Assembly (NCBI RefSeq): GCF_002101885.1
Contig: NZ_LQPS01000033.1
Location: forward strand, 1-64,000
DNA from: Mycolicibacter senuensis
GTDB taxonomy: Bacteria; Actinomycetota; Actinomycetes; Mycobacteriales; Mycobacteriaceae
DNA length: 64,000 nucleotides
Reading direction: 5' to 3'
Shown here: positions 1 to 8,949 of the stretch, in pieces
How positions within the stretch are numbered: the first letter of the stretch is position 1
Layout: each line of letters begins with the position of its first letter
Translations under genes and position numbers: made by a program
Notes under the pieces: generated by a model
The model's database searches: none
Told to the model about the DNA's origin: nothing
What the model saw: the letters and a program-made list of their open reading frames with translations, nothing else

Positions 1-25
1 GGAATCACTTACAGATCCCTTCCTG

Positions 26-41
26 ACACCTCCGGAGGTGT
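26..41. repeat. 16-bp perfect palindrome upstream of the HNH gene
   Basis: The sequence ACACCTCCGGAGGTGT is a gapless perfect palindrome lying about 145 bases upstream of the DUF222 start. It could be an operator or the tail of a feature that begins before the window. Without a loop or a T-run it is not a convincing terminator. Confidence 0.35.
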
Positions 42-61
42 TTGTGAAGGACTACCCCGAT

Positions 62-133
62 CTATATCAACCGCCGCCACGACAGGGCGTCCAGCAGTAG
101 CCGGTCGGCCTGCGCGGGTTGTTCGATCTGCGG
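62..133 (-). pseudogene. 3' remnant of an alpha/beta-hydrolase gene
   Basis: On the minus strand, in the frame ending with TAG at 62-64, the sequence encodes PQIEQPAQADRLLLDAL. This matches the C-terminus of the alpha/beta hydrolase at 1525-2349 (PQLEQAEQVNRLLLEF). The DNA agrees too: 16 bases at 90-105 are identical to 1541-1556. Similarity stops abruptly upstream of the PQ codons and there is no open frame leading into it. The simplest reading is the tail of a lost hydrolase gene, displaced or replaced by the adjoining HNH gene. The fragment is only about 23 codons, so chance or gene conversion is not excluded. Confidence 0.45.
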
Positions 134-187
134 TCGGCGCCACCGTGATGCCCGAGGCTTGTCAGACCCGACTGCGATGATGACGTC

Positions 188-1438
188 ATGTCCTCGACCG
201 CAGCTGCTGACACCACGGAATTGGGTCCGTGCCAGCGTCTTGATGGGCTGTTCGAGGAGTTGGCGGAGTTGACCGGGCAGCGCAATGCCATCGACGGGCG
301 CATTGTGGAGATCGTCGCAGAGATCGAGCGCGACAAGTTGTGGGGTAACACCGGGGCACGCTCAATCCCGGCACTGGTGGCCTGGAAGACCGGGGTGTCA
401 CCGAGTAATGCCCACACCATCGCGACGGTGGCGCACCGGCTCGCGGAACTTCCGCGCTGCGCACAGGGGATGCGGGACGGCCGGGTGTCACTGGACCAGA
501 TCGGGGTGATCGCCCAGCGCGGCGGCGACGGCTCCGATGAGCACTACGCACCGCTGGTCGGGGTCGCCACCGTCACCCAGCTGCGCACCGCGGTCAAACT
601 CGAACCACGACCCGACCCCGATCCACAGCCCGAACCGCAGCGCTCCATCACCAAGACCAGCGACGAACACAGCAGCTGCTGGCGCATCACACTTCCGCAC
701 TGCGACGCGGCGAAATTCGACGCCGCCCTGCAATCCCACCTCGATGCCCTGATCACGCAGTGGAAACACGACCACGACGACCCCGGCCGGTCAGCAGAAC
801 ACGCGCCCCCGTTGCCGACAACCGCCGATGCGTTCATGAACCTGATCGAAGCCGGCTGGGACAGCGAGGCCGCCCGCCGCCCCCACGCGCAGCACACTAC
901 CGTGGTGGTCCACCTCGACATCGAACAACGTGCTGCGGCACTGCACCTGGGCCCACTGCTGACCGACGCCGAACGCCAATACCTGACCTGCGACGCCACC
1001 TACGAGGCGTGGTTCGAGCGCAACGGCGAGCCCATCGGCGCCGGCCGCACCACCCGCGCCATCAGCCGCCGGCTGCGCCGCGCACTCGAGCACCGCGACC
1101 GGACCTGTGCAGTACCCGGTTGCGGGGCCACCCGCGGCCTGCACGCCCACCACATCCGGCACTGGGAAGACGGCGGGCAAACCGAGCTGGACAACCTGGT
1201 CCTGGTCTGCCCCTACCACCATCGGCTGCACCATCGCGGCATCATCACCATCACCGGGCCCGCCGACCGGCTCGTCATCACCGACAACACCGGCCGGCCT
1301 CTGAGCAACGCCGCACTAGCCCGCCCACCCAAGCAGCCCCCGCCCACCGTCGCACCCTGCCCCGGACCCACCGGCGAACGCGCCCAATGGTGGTGGTACC
1401 AACCATTCCAACCACAAGCACCACCAGCCACCAACTAG
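188..1438 (+). CDS. DUF222 / HNH endonuclease-domain protein (13E12 repeat family)
   Basis: This 416-residue protein has the two-part build of the mycobacterial 13E12 family. An N-terminal DUF222 region covers about residues 15-280. A C-terminal HNH nuclease module covers about 300-355, with a zinc-type Cys pair (CAVPGC, first Cys about residue 307) followed by HAHHI, the acidic/Asn stretch and CPYHHRLHH. The C-terminal tail is Pro-rich and low in complexity. The family is multicopy in mycobacterial genomes and behaves like a mobile or recombining repeat; its function is not established. The start is the ATG at 188, with no clear Shine-Dalgarno. It stands alone, convergent with the hydrolase downstream, and a hydrolase remnant lies just upstream. 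Confidence 0.85.
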   Translation: MSSTAAADTTELGPCQRLDGLFEELAELTGQRNAIDGRIVEIVAEIERDKLWGNTGARSIPALVAWKTGVSPSNAHTIATVAHRLAELPRCAQGMRDGRVSLDQIGVIAQRGGDGSDEHYAPLVGVATVTQLRTAVKLEPRPDPDPQPEPQRSITKTSDEHSSCWRITLPHCDAAKFDAALQSHLDALITQWKHDHDDPGRSAEHAPPLPTTADAFMNLIEAGWDSEAARRPHAQHTTVVVHLDIEQRAAALHLGPLLTDAERQYLTCDATYEAWFERNGEPIGAGRTTRAISRRLRRALEHRDRTCAVPGCGATRGLHAHHIRHWEDGGQTELDNLVLVCPYHHRLHHRGIITITGPADRLVITDNTGRPLSNAALARPPKQPPPTVAPCPGPTGERAQWWWYQPFQPQAPPATN

Positions 1439-1524
1439 ATCAGATATTTCGATCGCGTTTACCGATCGTGATCACAGCGAGCAAATCACCGGGGCGGCAA
1501 CCAAACCCGCCTGACGGCGGCGGA

Positions 1525-2349
1525 TCACCCGGCGCAGAATTCCAGCAGTAGCCGGTTGACCTGCTCGGCCTGCTCGAGCTGCGGGCAGTGGCCGGCGGCA
1601 TCGACGACGGCGGCCCGCCCGGCGGGGATCTGCCCGGCGATCTGTGCCGCCCAGCCGGACGGCAGCAACTTGTCGCAGCCGCCCTCGACCACCAGCGCCG
1701 GCGCCGAGATACGTTCGTACGCACGGCTGCTCGATGCCGGTGGCGGCGGCTCGGCACCGGGCCGACGGAACCTGGCCGCCGCGATGGCCTCCCACGCCCC
1801 CGGCGCGGTGCTCGACTGGTACCGCCGCCGCACGTAGTCCTCGTCGGCCGGATAGGCCGGGTCGTGGAACAACGCCTCGACGATCCGGCGCATCGCGGGC
1901 ATCGTCGCGTCATAGTCGTAGAGCGCAGCCATGTGCTCGTTCTGTTGGATCTCGCCGCCGCCGCAGATGGCGACCAGCCGGCGTACCGGCAACAGCGGCG
2001 CGTCCGAGGTGGCGTCGACCAACAGCATGATCGCGCCCATCGAATTGCCGACGAAATCCGCCGTTTCGACACCCAGCTGGGCGCAGAACCGCGCGACGTG
2101 GCGAATCCGCATCCCGCGGCCGTCGTTGAAGTCGATGACCTTGGCCGATTCGCCGAACCCGAGCAGGTCCGGCGCCAGCACCCGATGACGCTCGGCCAAC
2201 GCGGGAATGGTGTGTTCCCAGCCGATTTCAGCGCCCGCACCGAACTCGCCGCCGTGCAGCAGGACCACCGCCGGGGCGGCCGGGGCGCCCGCCTCCAGGT
2301 AGGAAGTGATCAGGCCATCCACCAGGACGGTCTTGCGCTCAACCAGCAA
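1525..2349 (-). CDS. alpha/beta-fold hydrolase
   Basis: A hydrolase of about 274 residues. The oxyanion-hole motif LLHGGEFG lies near the N-terminus, the nucleophile elbow is GNSMG, and the catalytic His is in DAAGHCPQLEQ near the C-terminus. It resembles the MhpC/HsaD class of meta-cleavage-product and ester hydrolases. It is the last gene of the long minus-strand operon that begins with mhpC. The start is probably the TTG at 2349, six bases after a GAGGAG; an upstream TTG at 2355 abuts that site too closely. The operon context suggests cleavage of a C-C or ester bond in a ring-fission product, but the substrate cannot be told from sequence. Confidence 0.75.
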   Translation of the reverse strand: MLVERKTVLVDGLITSYLEAGAPAAPAVVLLHGGEFGAGAEIGWEHTIPALAERHRVLAPDLLGFGESAKVIDFNDGRGMRIRHVARFCAQLGVETADFVGNSMGAIMLLVDATSDAPLLPVRRLVAICGGGEIQQNEHMAALYDYDATMPAMRRIVEALFHDPAYPADEDYVRRRYQSSTAPGAWEAIAAARFRRPGAEPPPPASSSRAYERISAPALVVEGGCDKLLPSGWAAQIAGQIPAGRAAVVDAAGHCPQLEQAEQVNRLLLEFCAG

Positions 2350-2359
2350 AGTCAACTCC

Positions 2360-3118
2360 TCAGTCAGGGATCAGCGGGCCGACCGGCCGGGTCGTGGTGG
2401 CGTGCACCAGCAGTTCGGCCAGTTCGGCGGGGCGGCTCAGGAACGGCGAGTGCGAGGCGTCGATGGTCAACGGCTCGACGCCGAGGCGTCGACAGACCAG
2501 GTCAGCCAGCCATCGCGGATAGGCACGGTCCTGCTCGCAGCGAATGAAGCTGCGGCCGATATCGGCCGCCCAGAAGTCAGGAACCGATACCGGCGCCACC
2601 GTGGTTTCGCCGAACCGTTCCGGCCCGAGCCGTTCGAAGGCCCACCGCAGCGTCTCGTCATCGCAATCGTGGTAGAAGTACTGCCGCGCGCCGTCGATGC
2701 CGGCGAAGGTCATCGTGCCGTCGTCGGCGAAGTGCAGATGGCTCAGCATGTCAGCGGCCGCGGTGTCGAAGAACTCGGCGCCTTCGCTGCCCATCGTCAT
2801 CGCATCGGTGTAGCTGCGGCCCTCTCGGGGCAGCGCGGCGGCCAGATAGACGATGTAGCGCACCAGGTCCGGTGCGCTGTCGGCACCCAGGGTGGCGTCG
2901 AAACCGCCTCCGGAGTGCCCCACCAGGACGTCCCCGGGCTGCAGCACCTGCGCGACGGCCTCCCGACGGTTGGCCAGGGTCGACTCCTCGTCGAGCCGGG
3001 CACCGTGTCCGGGTAGGTCGATGGCGATGGCGCTGTGACCGATCCGCTCCAGCTCGGCCATGGTGCGCTCCCAGCACCAAGCGGCGTGAAATCCGCCGTG
3101 TACGAATACGAATCGCAT
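2360..3118 (-). CDS. alpha/beta hydrolase, salicylate-esterase/EstC-like
   Basis: A 252-residue protein beginning almost directly with the strand and oxyanion motif FVFVHGGFHAAWCW. The GHSGG nucleophile elbow is near residue 88 and the catalytic His is in DASHSPFLSRP near the C-terminus. The compact layout and HGxxHxAWxW motif are typical of the plant-type esterase/hydroxynitrile-lyase subfamily, which includes bacterial EstC and pyrethroid hydrolases. It lies between the cyclase-family gene (18-base gap) and the other hydrolase, in one transcription unit. Having two unlike hydrolases in one operon implies more than one ester, lactone or C-C cleavage step. Confidence 0.72.
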   Translation of the reverse strand: MRFVFVHGGFHAAWCWERTMAELERIGHSAIAIDLPGHGARLDEESTLANRREAVAQVLQPGDVLVGHSGGGFDATLGADSAPDLVRYIVYLAAALPREGRSYTDAMTMGSEGAEFFDTAAADMLSHLHFADDGTMTFAGIDGARQYFYHDCDDETLRWAFERLGPERFGETTVAPVSVPDFWAADIGRSFIRCEQDRAYPRWLADLVCRRLGVEPLTIDASHSPFLSRPAELAELLVHATTTRPVGPLIPD

Positions 3119-3136
3119 GATGGCCGTCTCGCCCGC

Positions 3137-4126
3137 CTACTTGATCGCGATCGGGTTCACCGGCGACCCGACCCCGCCGGTCACCCGCAGCGGCGGCGCC
3201 ACCAGTTGGAACTCGTAGACGCCGTCCGCGGCGCAATCTGCGGCGAGTGCGCCGAGGTCCCAGTACTCCCCGAGCATCAACCCCATGTCGCGCAAGCACA
3301 GCATGTGCATGGGCAAGAAGGTTCCCTCGACACCGGAGACCGGGTTCTCGACCATCAGGTTGTCGGCCGCCACCGCGGCGACGTCGTGCTGGTGCAGCCA
3401 GGTAGCGCACCGCCAGTCCAGTCCGGCACCCGGTTCGGCGCCGTCACCGGTCTGTGAAAACCGTTGCCACCAGCCGGTTCGGACCAGGACGATGTCGCCG
3501 GGCTCGATCGTGACCTGCTGGGCCCGGGCGATGTCGTCGAGTTCGTCCGGGGTGATCGGGGTGCCGAGTTCCAGGAACGTCTCCGCGCCGCGGTGAGCGA
3601 CCGCATCGAGCAGCACGCCGCGGGAGGTGATGCCCTTGCCGTCGACCTTGTCGATACCGCAGTGGTAGGCGCCCAGGCTGGTCACCGAGCCGGCCGGGAA
3701 GCCGTTGTAGAGCCGGTCGTCGTAGTAGACGTGGGACAATGCATCCCACTGGGTGGCGGCCTGCAGCGGCATGACGATCATGTCGTCGTTGAACCGGAAG
3801 GGATTGTCGACGAAGAACTCGCTCAGCTGCTGGGCCACCACGTTGCGCTGCCACTCCGGGCCGTACTGCGCCAGCGTGTGCACGTCACCGCCGTCGACGG
3901 TCATCACGTGAATCGGGTTGTGGCGGAACTGGAACGCGCCCTGCGGGCCAGACGAGCCGAAGTCGACCCCGAGCGGGAAGACCTTGCCGTGCCGTACCAG
4001 CGCGGCCGCGGCGGCCACCTTCTCCGGCGTGATGAGGTTCAGCGTGCCCAGTTCGTCGTCGTCACCCCAGCGCCCCCAGTTGCGCACCGCCTCCCCGACC
4101 CGGCGGAACTCGCTCAAGCCGGCCAT
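3137..4126 (-). CDS. cyclase-family (kynurenine formamidase-like) metal hydrolase
   Basis: About 329 residues matching the Cyclase family (PF04199), metal-dependent amide or lactone hydrolases. The central segment TQWDALSHVYY corresponds to the family signature (HxGTHxDxxxH form), keeping the Asp and second His; an HNPIHVM segment precedes it. The ATG at 4126 fits better than the GTG at 4132, although the ribosome site is weak. The start overlaps the end of the SDR gene by 13 bases, so translation is likely coupled. The role is probably hydrolysis of a lactone or amide intermediate; the exact substrate is unknown. Confidence 0.72.
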   Translation of the reverse strand: MAGLSEFRRVGEAVRNWGRWGDDDELGTLNLITPEKVAAAAALVRHGKVFPLGVDFGSSGPQGAFQFRHNPIHVMTVDGGDVHTLAQYGPEWQRNVVAQQLSEFFVDNPFRFNDDMIVMPLQAATQWDALSHVYYDDRLYNGFPAGSVTSLGAYHCGIDKVDGKGITSRGVLLDAVAHRGAETFLELGTPITPDELDDIARAQQVTIEPGDIVLVRTGWWQRFSQTGDGAEPGAGLDWRCATWLHQHDVAAVAADNLMVENPVSGVEGTFLPMHMLCLRDMGLMLGEYWDLGALAADCAADGVYEFQLVAPPLRVTGGVGSPVNPIAIK

Positions 4127-4950
4127 GCACACGGCCCGTCCGGAAGCGTTGCCGCGATGCGGCTGCCGAGGTTGCCGCCGTCGACCCAGAGCACCTGTCC
4201 GGTGATGTAACCGGCGGCCGGACCGTTCAGGAACACCAGTGGTGCGGCCTGTTCGGCTGTGCTGGCGACCCGTCCCAATGGTTTGGGGATGTCATCGAGA
4301 TAGCGCTGACCGTAGCTGCTGCGCAACTGATCGAGGATCGGGGTTTCGGTGACCCCGGGCGCGGTGCAGTTGATCCGGATACCGCGCTGCGCCAGCCGAT
4401 CGGCGTGGATCATGCCGTAGAGGATGATCGCTTCCTTGGACAGCCGGTAGCCGCCGTCGGCGAGCGCCTCGGGATGGGCGCGGCACCACTGCAATCCGGC
4501 GGCCACGTCGCCGGTATGCAGCAGGCCGGATGTGGCCGTTGCGTTCTCCCGGTAGGCCGCGGCGGCCAGCGAGGAGACATTGGCGATCGCCGATCCGGCC
4601 GTCATCGCCGGCAGCACCGCCTCGGTGAGGTGACGCATGCCCAGAAAGTTGATCGTGACCACCCGCTCGGGATCCCCGATGCCCGACGACACCCCGGCGA
4701 CGTTGAACAGTGCATCGACTTCTCCGGCCGCTCGGATCGCCTGCGCCGCCTGATCGATGGACACCGGATCACTCAGGTCCAGTCGATGGAAGTCGTCGAG
4801 CGCGCCGGCGGGCTCGGCCAGGTCCAGACCGGTGATGTGGGCGCCGAGCTCACCTAGCTGGGCGACCAGCTCCGCGCCGATACCCGACGCGCAGCCGGTG
4901 ACCACCGTCCGTCGGCCGTCGTATCGCCAAAGCCCGGCGGGTGCGGTCAT
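4114..4950 (-). CDS. short-chain dehydrogenase/reductase, 3-alpha-HSD-like
   Basis: A 278-residue classical SDR. It shows the cofactor motif TGCASGIG, NVAG, an active-site Ser in NVSSLAA and YRLSK, followed by the CTAPGVTETP segment. An insertion between the catalytic Ser and the YxxxK motif resembles 3-alpha-hydroxysteroid dehydrogenase/carbonyl reductase types. D39 in the GLDL segment after the second strand favours NAD. It overlaps the flavin monooxygenase gene by four bases (ATGA). In this operon, alongside a KstD-type dehydrogenase, oxidation of a ring hydroxyl is the natural inference. Confidence 0.82.
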   Translation of the reverse strand: MTAPAGLWRYDGRRTVVTGCASGIGAELVAQLGELGAHITGLDLAEPAGALDDFHRLDLSDPVSIDQAAQAIRAAGEVDALFNVAGVSSGIGDPERVVTINFLGMRHLTEAVLPAMTAGSAIANVSSLAAAAYRENATATSGLLHTGDVAAGLQWCRAHPEALADGGYRLSKEAIILYGMIHADRLAQRGIRINCTAPGVTETPILDQLRSSYGQRYLDDIPKPLGRVASTAEQAAPLVFLNGPAAGYITGQVLWVDGGNLGSRIAATLPDGPCAWPA

Positions 4951-6260
4951 TGTTGCCCGCGGTCCCGCTCTTCTTTGGCGAGCTGCGCAGCCTGCACCCG
5001 GCCCTCGTTCATCTCGGCCATGGCCTCGGGGATTTCGGTCGCGGTGAACTTACCACCGCGGCCGGTCGGCAGCCCGCCGAACGAGTAGGACTCGTCGAAC
5101 TGCGGCGCGGTCGACGCCGAACGGCGAGCCTCCAGTTTCTCCAGCACCGGCGCGAGCCTCTTGGCCTTGTCGGCGACCGCCTTCTCGTCGCGTTCGATGA
5201 ACTCGGGCAGCACCTCCTTGCCCATCAGCTCGATGGCCTCCATCGTGGCCTCGTGGCTGCGCGGGTTGAGCAGCAGGATGAGCTCGTCGACGCCGCTCTC
5301 CTCGTAGCCGCGCAGGAACTCCCGCGTGGTCGCCGGGCTTCCGATCGCACCGCGACCCGGCCCGTAGGCCAGCGTCGGATCCTTCTCGACCTCTTCGAGG
5401 TAGCGCTCCCACACCCGGGTGCGGCCCGGAGTGTGCTCGCCGGTCATGTAGTAGTGCATGATCCCGAACGAGAAGAACCCGCCGCCGACTCCGAGCCGCT
5501 GCAGCGCCTGCTCGTCGCTGGGTGCCACCATCATCGACAGGTCACCGCCGATCGCCAGGATATTCGGGTTCACCTGCGGGGTGACCGGGACGCCGTTCTC
5601 CTCGAGCTCCTTGTAGTACCCGTTGACCCGCTCGGCCAGCGGTCCCGGGCCGGTGTAGGCGAAACTCAGTGCGCCGATGCATTTCTGGGCGGCCATCTGC
5701 ACCGAGGCGGGCCGCGTGCAGGCCACCCAGACCGGCGGGTGCGGCTTCTGCATCGGCTTGGGGATCACGTTACGGGCCGGCATCTGCACGTGCTGGCCGT
5801 CGAAGCCGGTGAACGGCTCCTCGGTCATACAACGGATCGAGACCTCCAGCGCCTCCTCCCACTGGGCGCGTTTGTCGGCCGGGTCGATGCCGAATCCGCC
5901 GAGCTCGGCGATCGAGGATCCTTCACCGGTGCCGAACTCGACGCGGCCGCCCGACAGCAGGTCCAGCGTGGCGATCCGTTCTGCCACCCGGGCGGGGTGG
6001 TTGACCACCGGGGGCAGGTGCATGATCCCGAACCCGAGCCTGATGTTCTTCGTCCGCTGGCTGGCGGCGGCCAGGAACATCTCCGGCGCGGTGGCGTGGC
6101 AGTACTCCTCCAGGAAGTGATGCTCGGTGAGCCACACCGTGGAAAACCCGGCCTTATCGGCGGCTTCCACCTCGTCGAGCCCATCCTGGAAGAGAATGTG
6201 CTCGTCGTCGTCGGACCACGGCCGGGGCAGTGCGAATTCGTAGAACAGTGAGATCTTCAC
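4947..6260 (-). CDS. LLM-class flavin-dependent monooxygenase (bacterial luciferase-like)
   Basis: A 437-residue luciferase-like protein. The opening [15 protein letters not shown], the TVWLTEHHFLEEY segment and RLGFGIMHLPPVVNHP are characteristic, as is the segment from RVEFGTG onward. Such enzymes use reduced FMN (or F420 in some actinobacterial branches) to hydroxylate or carry out Baeyer-Villiger oxidation; no flavin reductase is adjacent. The GTG start at 6260 is preceded by an almost ideal AAGGAGGTAACCC, encoded inside the end of the KstD-like gene, and the GTGA overlap couples the two. The C-terminal 90 residues are long, charged and probably helical. Confidence 0.85.
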   Translation of the reverse strand: MKISLFYEFALPRPWSDDDEHILFQDGLDEVEAADKAGFSTVWLTEHHFLEEYCHATAPEMFLAAASQRTKNIRLGFGIMHLPPVVNHPARVAERIATLDLLSGGRVEFGTGEGSSIAELGGFGIDPADKRAQWEEALEVSIRCMTEEPFTGFDGQHVQMPARNVIPKPMQKPHPPVWVACTRPASVQMAAQKCIGALSFAYTGPGPLAERVNGYYKELEENGVPVTPQVNPNILAIGGDLSMMVAPSDEQALQRLGVGGGFFSFGIMHYYMTGEHTPGRTRVWERYLEEVEKDPTLAYGPGRGAIGSPATTREFLRGYEESGVDELILLLNPRSHEATMEAIELMGKEVLPEFIERDEKAVADKAKRLAPVLEKLEARRSASTAPQFDESYSFGGLPTGRGGKFTATEIPEAMAEMNEGRVQAAQLAKEERDRGQQ

Positions 6261-8002
6261 GGGTTACCTCCTTGGAGTTTGGTTGCAGACTGTGAGCCGA
6301 GAGGTCGGCGATCAGCGTGGATATGTTGGGCGGCAACGTAGCCGAACGTCATCGCCGGTCCGATGGTCGCTCCGGCACCGGCGTAGCTGCGGCCCATCAC
6401 CGGAGCCGAGGTGTTGCCCACCGCGTACAGGCCGGCGATCACCGATTCGTCGGCGCGCAGCACCCGGGCGTGCTCATCGGTGCGCAGGCCGCCCGAGGTG
6501 CCCAGGTCCCCCAGGATGATCTGGAACGCGTAGTAGGGCGGCTTGCCGAGCGGGTACAGGTTGGGGTTGGGCAGCGTCGGGTCGCCGTAGTAGTTGTCGT
6601 AGGCGCTGTCGCCGCGGTTGAAGTCGTCGTCGTGGCCGGATCGCGCCAGCTCGTTGAACCGCTGCGCGGTACGCTCCAGCCGGTCGGGCGGGACGCCGAT
6701 CGCGGTGGCCAACTCGCCGAACGACTTGGCGGCCTTGACCACTCCCGAGTCCAGCCAGGCCTGCGGGATCTTGCGCCCGGTCGGGACCGGGGCGCCCGGG
6801 ATCTTCGGGATCGGCAGGTGCCCGGCGACGACATAGCGGTGGAAGGACCGCTGGTCGGTGATCAGCCAACACGGGATGTGGGTGACGCCGGAGCGCTGCC
6901 CGTCGATCATGGCGTGCGCGAAATCCATGTAGGGCGCGGCCTCGTTGATGAAGCGCTGCCCGTCGCCGTTGACGATGAATTGCGACGGCATCATGCGTTC
7001 GTTGAGCATGAACTGCAGTCGGCCGTCCGGCCAGCAGATGGCCGGGAACCACCAGGCCTCGTCCAGCAGTTCGGTGGCCGCCCCGACGCGCTCCCCGGCC
7101 CGGATCCCGTCGCCGGTGGCCAGTGGATTGCCGAAACTCCAGTCGTGTTCCAGCACCGGCTGGTACTCCTTGCGCCACGCCATGTCGTGGTCGAAGCCGC
7201 CGCTGGCCAGGATGACGCCGTGGCGCGCCGAAATGCGCTGCGGCCGGCCGTCCCGTTCGACCACGGCTCCGGTGACCGCGCCGGAGGCGTCGGTGATCAG
7301 CTCGATCATCGGGGTGTCGAGCCAGAGCGGGATGTCGCGTTCGACCATCGCCAGCCGCAGCCGGGCTGCCAGGGACTGACCGATCGCGGCCATCCGGTCC
7401 CCGAATACCCGGGCGCGGAACATCCGCCACAGCAGCTTGAGCAGCACCGCCTTGCCGCGCCACGACTGCCGCACCTGGTAGAACAGCCGAAGATCCTTGG
7501 GGCCGAACCAGATTCCCTTGGGCGCCAACGCCAGCGGGGCCAGCAGATGCTGCTCCTGTTCGCCCAGCCTGCGCAGGTCGATCTCGGGCACGTTGATGGT
7601 GCTGCCCAGCACCGAGCCCCCGGGCAGTTCCGGATAGTAGTCGGCGTAGCCGGGCTTCCAGATGAACTCGAGCCAGGGGCTGGTCTGCTCCAGGAACGCC
7701 ATCATCTCCGGCGCGGCGTTGACGTATTGCCGCAGCCGCGCTTCGCTGACCAGACCGCCGGTGATCTCGCGCAGATAGCCGACGACGCCCTCGGGGTCGG
7801 GGGCGTAGCCCTCCCGGCGTTGCGCCGGCGCCCCGGGCACCCAGATACCGCCGCCGGACAGCGCGGTCGATCCGCCGAAGTACTGCGACTTCTCCACCAC
7901 CAGGGTGTCCAGCCCACGGGCGTCGGCGGCCAGCGCGGCGGTCATCCCGCCCCCGCCGGAGCCGATGATCAGCACGTCGACGAAGTGGTCGTTCTCAGTC
8001 AC
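6257..8002 (-). CDS. FAD-dependent 3-ketosteroid delta-1-dehydrogenase family (KstD-like)
   Basis: A 581-residue flavoprotein with the N-terminal dinucleotide motif [14 protein letters not shown] and the KstD signature [28 protein letters not shown] segment corresponds to the active-site Tyr region. Near the C-terminus are [12 protein letters not shown] and [12 protein letters not shown]. These are hallmarks of 3-oxosteroid delta-1-dehydrogenases, which desaturate ring A using FAD. Length is normal for the family. A GTGA overlap with the upstream extradiol dioxygenase gene and a second GTGA overlap downstream place it firmly in the operon. It may act on a steroid or a steroid-like cyclic ketone. 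Confidence 0.85.
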   Translation of the reverse strand: MTENDHFVDVLIIGSGGGGMTAALAADARGLDTLVVEKSQYFGGSTALSGGGIWVPGAPAQRREGYAPDPEGVVGYLREITGGLVSEARLRQYVNAAPEMMAFLEQTSPWLEFIWKPGYADYYPELPGGSVLGSTINVPEIDLRRLGEQEQHLLAPLALAPKGIWFGPKDLRLFYQVRQSWRGKAVLLKLLWRMFRARVFGDRMAAIGQSLAARLRLAMVERDIPLWLDTPMIELITDASGAVTGAVVERDGRPQRISARHGVILASGGFDHDMAWRKEYQPVLEHDWSFGNPLATGDGIRAGERVGAATELLDEAWWFPAICWPDGRLQFMLNERMMPSQFIVNGDGQRFINEAAPYMDFAHAMIDGQRSGVTHIPCWLITDQRSFHRYVVAGHLPIPKIPGAPVPTGRKIPQAWLDSGVVKAAKSFGELATAIGVPPDRLERTAQRFNELARSGHDDDFNRGDSAYDNYYGDPTLPNPNLYPLGKPPYYAFQIILGDLGTSGGLRTDEHARVLRADESVIAGLYAVGNTSAPVMGRSYAGAGATIGPAMTFGYVAAQHIHADRRPLGSQSATKLQGGNP

Positions 8003-8949
8003 GGGCCCACCTCCACCGGTTGCGCGGTGCGGACGGCGAATCCGGCGATCAGCTCCGGGGACGGCCGGTAGTAGTGGTTGGCCGTGCGGTAAGGCCCCTG
8101 CGCCGCCAACGCACCGAAAGCAGCTGCCCAGGTGCGGATCTCGTGCGCCGATCCACCTCCGGCCTCGGTGATGTAGGCATTCGACCAGTCCGCCAGGTCG
8201 TCGAGCCGGCCGCTGTCGAGGATCGACAGGAACCGTTGATCGAATTCCGGGTTCAGCGGCGCGAGGTCACCGGTTCCCGCGGCGAAGTCGCGGGCCGCCG
8301 CCATGACCGTGTCCTGGCGGGCCATCCGCTGCTCGGCGCTCATCGGGGTGCCGTGCAGAATCCGGTCGCGAGTGACTGGTGGCGCGGTCGCCAGGGTCGG
8401 GATCGGCGGATCGTGCGACAGCCCGCCGGATCCCAGGATCAGCACCCGAAGGTCCAGGGTGGCCAGGTAGGCGCCGACCGCAGCGCCGAGGGCGCGAGCG
8501 CGATGTAGCGGCCCCAGCGGTGCGGCGACGGCGTTGATGAAGATCGGGATCACCGGGCATGCCGTGGCGTCACCGAGCAACCGCTCCAGCGGCTGCACCA
8601 TTGCGTGATCGACATCCATGTGAGCCGAGACGGCCACATCCACACCGTGTTCCAGCACCGCGGCCGCACATTCGCCGGCGAGGCCGGCGGCGACGTTCAA
8701 CGGGCCGGCGTAGGTGCCGTAGTCGCCGACACCGTGCGCGGCGGTGCCGATGCAGAACGGCGGCATCAGTCGCAGGAAGAACCCGTTGTAGTGGTCCGGC
8801 GCGAACACCACCGTCAGCTGCGGGTCGAAGTCGGCGACGAACGCCGCCGCGTCGTCGACGGCGGCCTCGATGTCGGCCATCAACTCAGGTGGTGGTCCCG
8901 GCAGATTCAGCAGCGGGCTGTGGGACATGCAGCACAGGGCCAGTGGCAT
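7999..8949 (-). CDS. mhpB: 2,3-dihydroxyphenylpropionate 1,2-dioxygenase (class III extradiol, MhpB type)
   Basis: About 316 residues, close to E. coli MhpB (314) and recognisable along its length. [10 protein letters not shown] at the start supplies the first metal His. [10 protein letters not shown] and MPPFCIG follow, then the [10 protein letters not shown] segment, [12 protein letters not shown] and a late STHEI-like segment ([16 protein letters not shown]). These LigB-superfamily enzymes use Fe(II) to cleave catechol rings at the meta position. The ATG at 8949 aligns with the E. coli start; a GTG at 8961 is possible. Either way the gene begins inside the end of mhpA, an overlap of 65 bases or more. 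It supplies the ring-fission step between MhpA and MhpC. Confidence 0.9.
   Translation of the reverse strand: MPLALCCMSHSPLLNLPGPPPELMADIEAAVDDAAAFVADFDPQLTVVFAPDHYNGFFLRLMPPFCIGTAAHGVGDYGTYAGPLNVAAGLAGECAAAVLEHGVDVAVSAHMDVDHAMVQPLERLLGDATACPVIPIFINAVAAPLGPLHRARALGAAVGAYLATLDLRVLILGSGGLSHDPPIPTLATAPPVTRDRILHGTPMSAEQRMARQDTVMAAARDFAAGTGDLAPLNPEFDQRFLSILDSGRLDDLADWSNAYITEAGGGSAHEIRTWAAAFGALAAQGPYRTANHYYRPSPELIAGFAVRTAQPVEVGP

Noticed and set aside
1450..1468. CGATCG-N7-CGATCG hairpin between the HNH gene and the convergent hydrolase, as a terminator
   Set aside because: The arms are only six bases, the unit is self-complementary and frequent in GC-rich DNA, and no T-run follows.
5825..6135. 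Additional minus-strand frames inside the luciferase-like gene
   Set aside because: Arg/Pro-rich composition and full overlap with a gene carrying clear family motifs mark them as out-of-frame artefacts.
6186..6200. GAGAATGTGCTCG resembling the operator core
   Set aside because: It lies inside the luciferase-like coding sequence and its second half does not match; a chance similarity.
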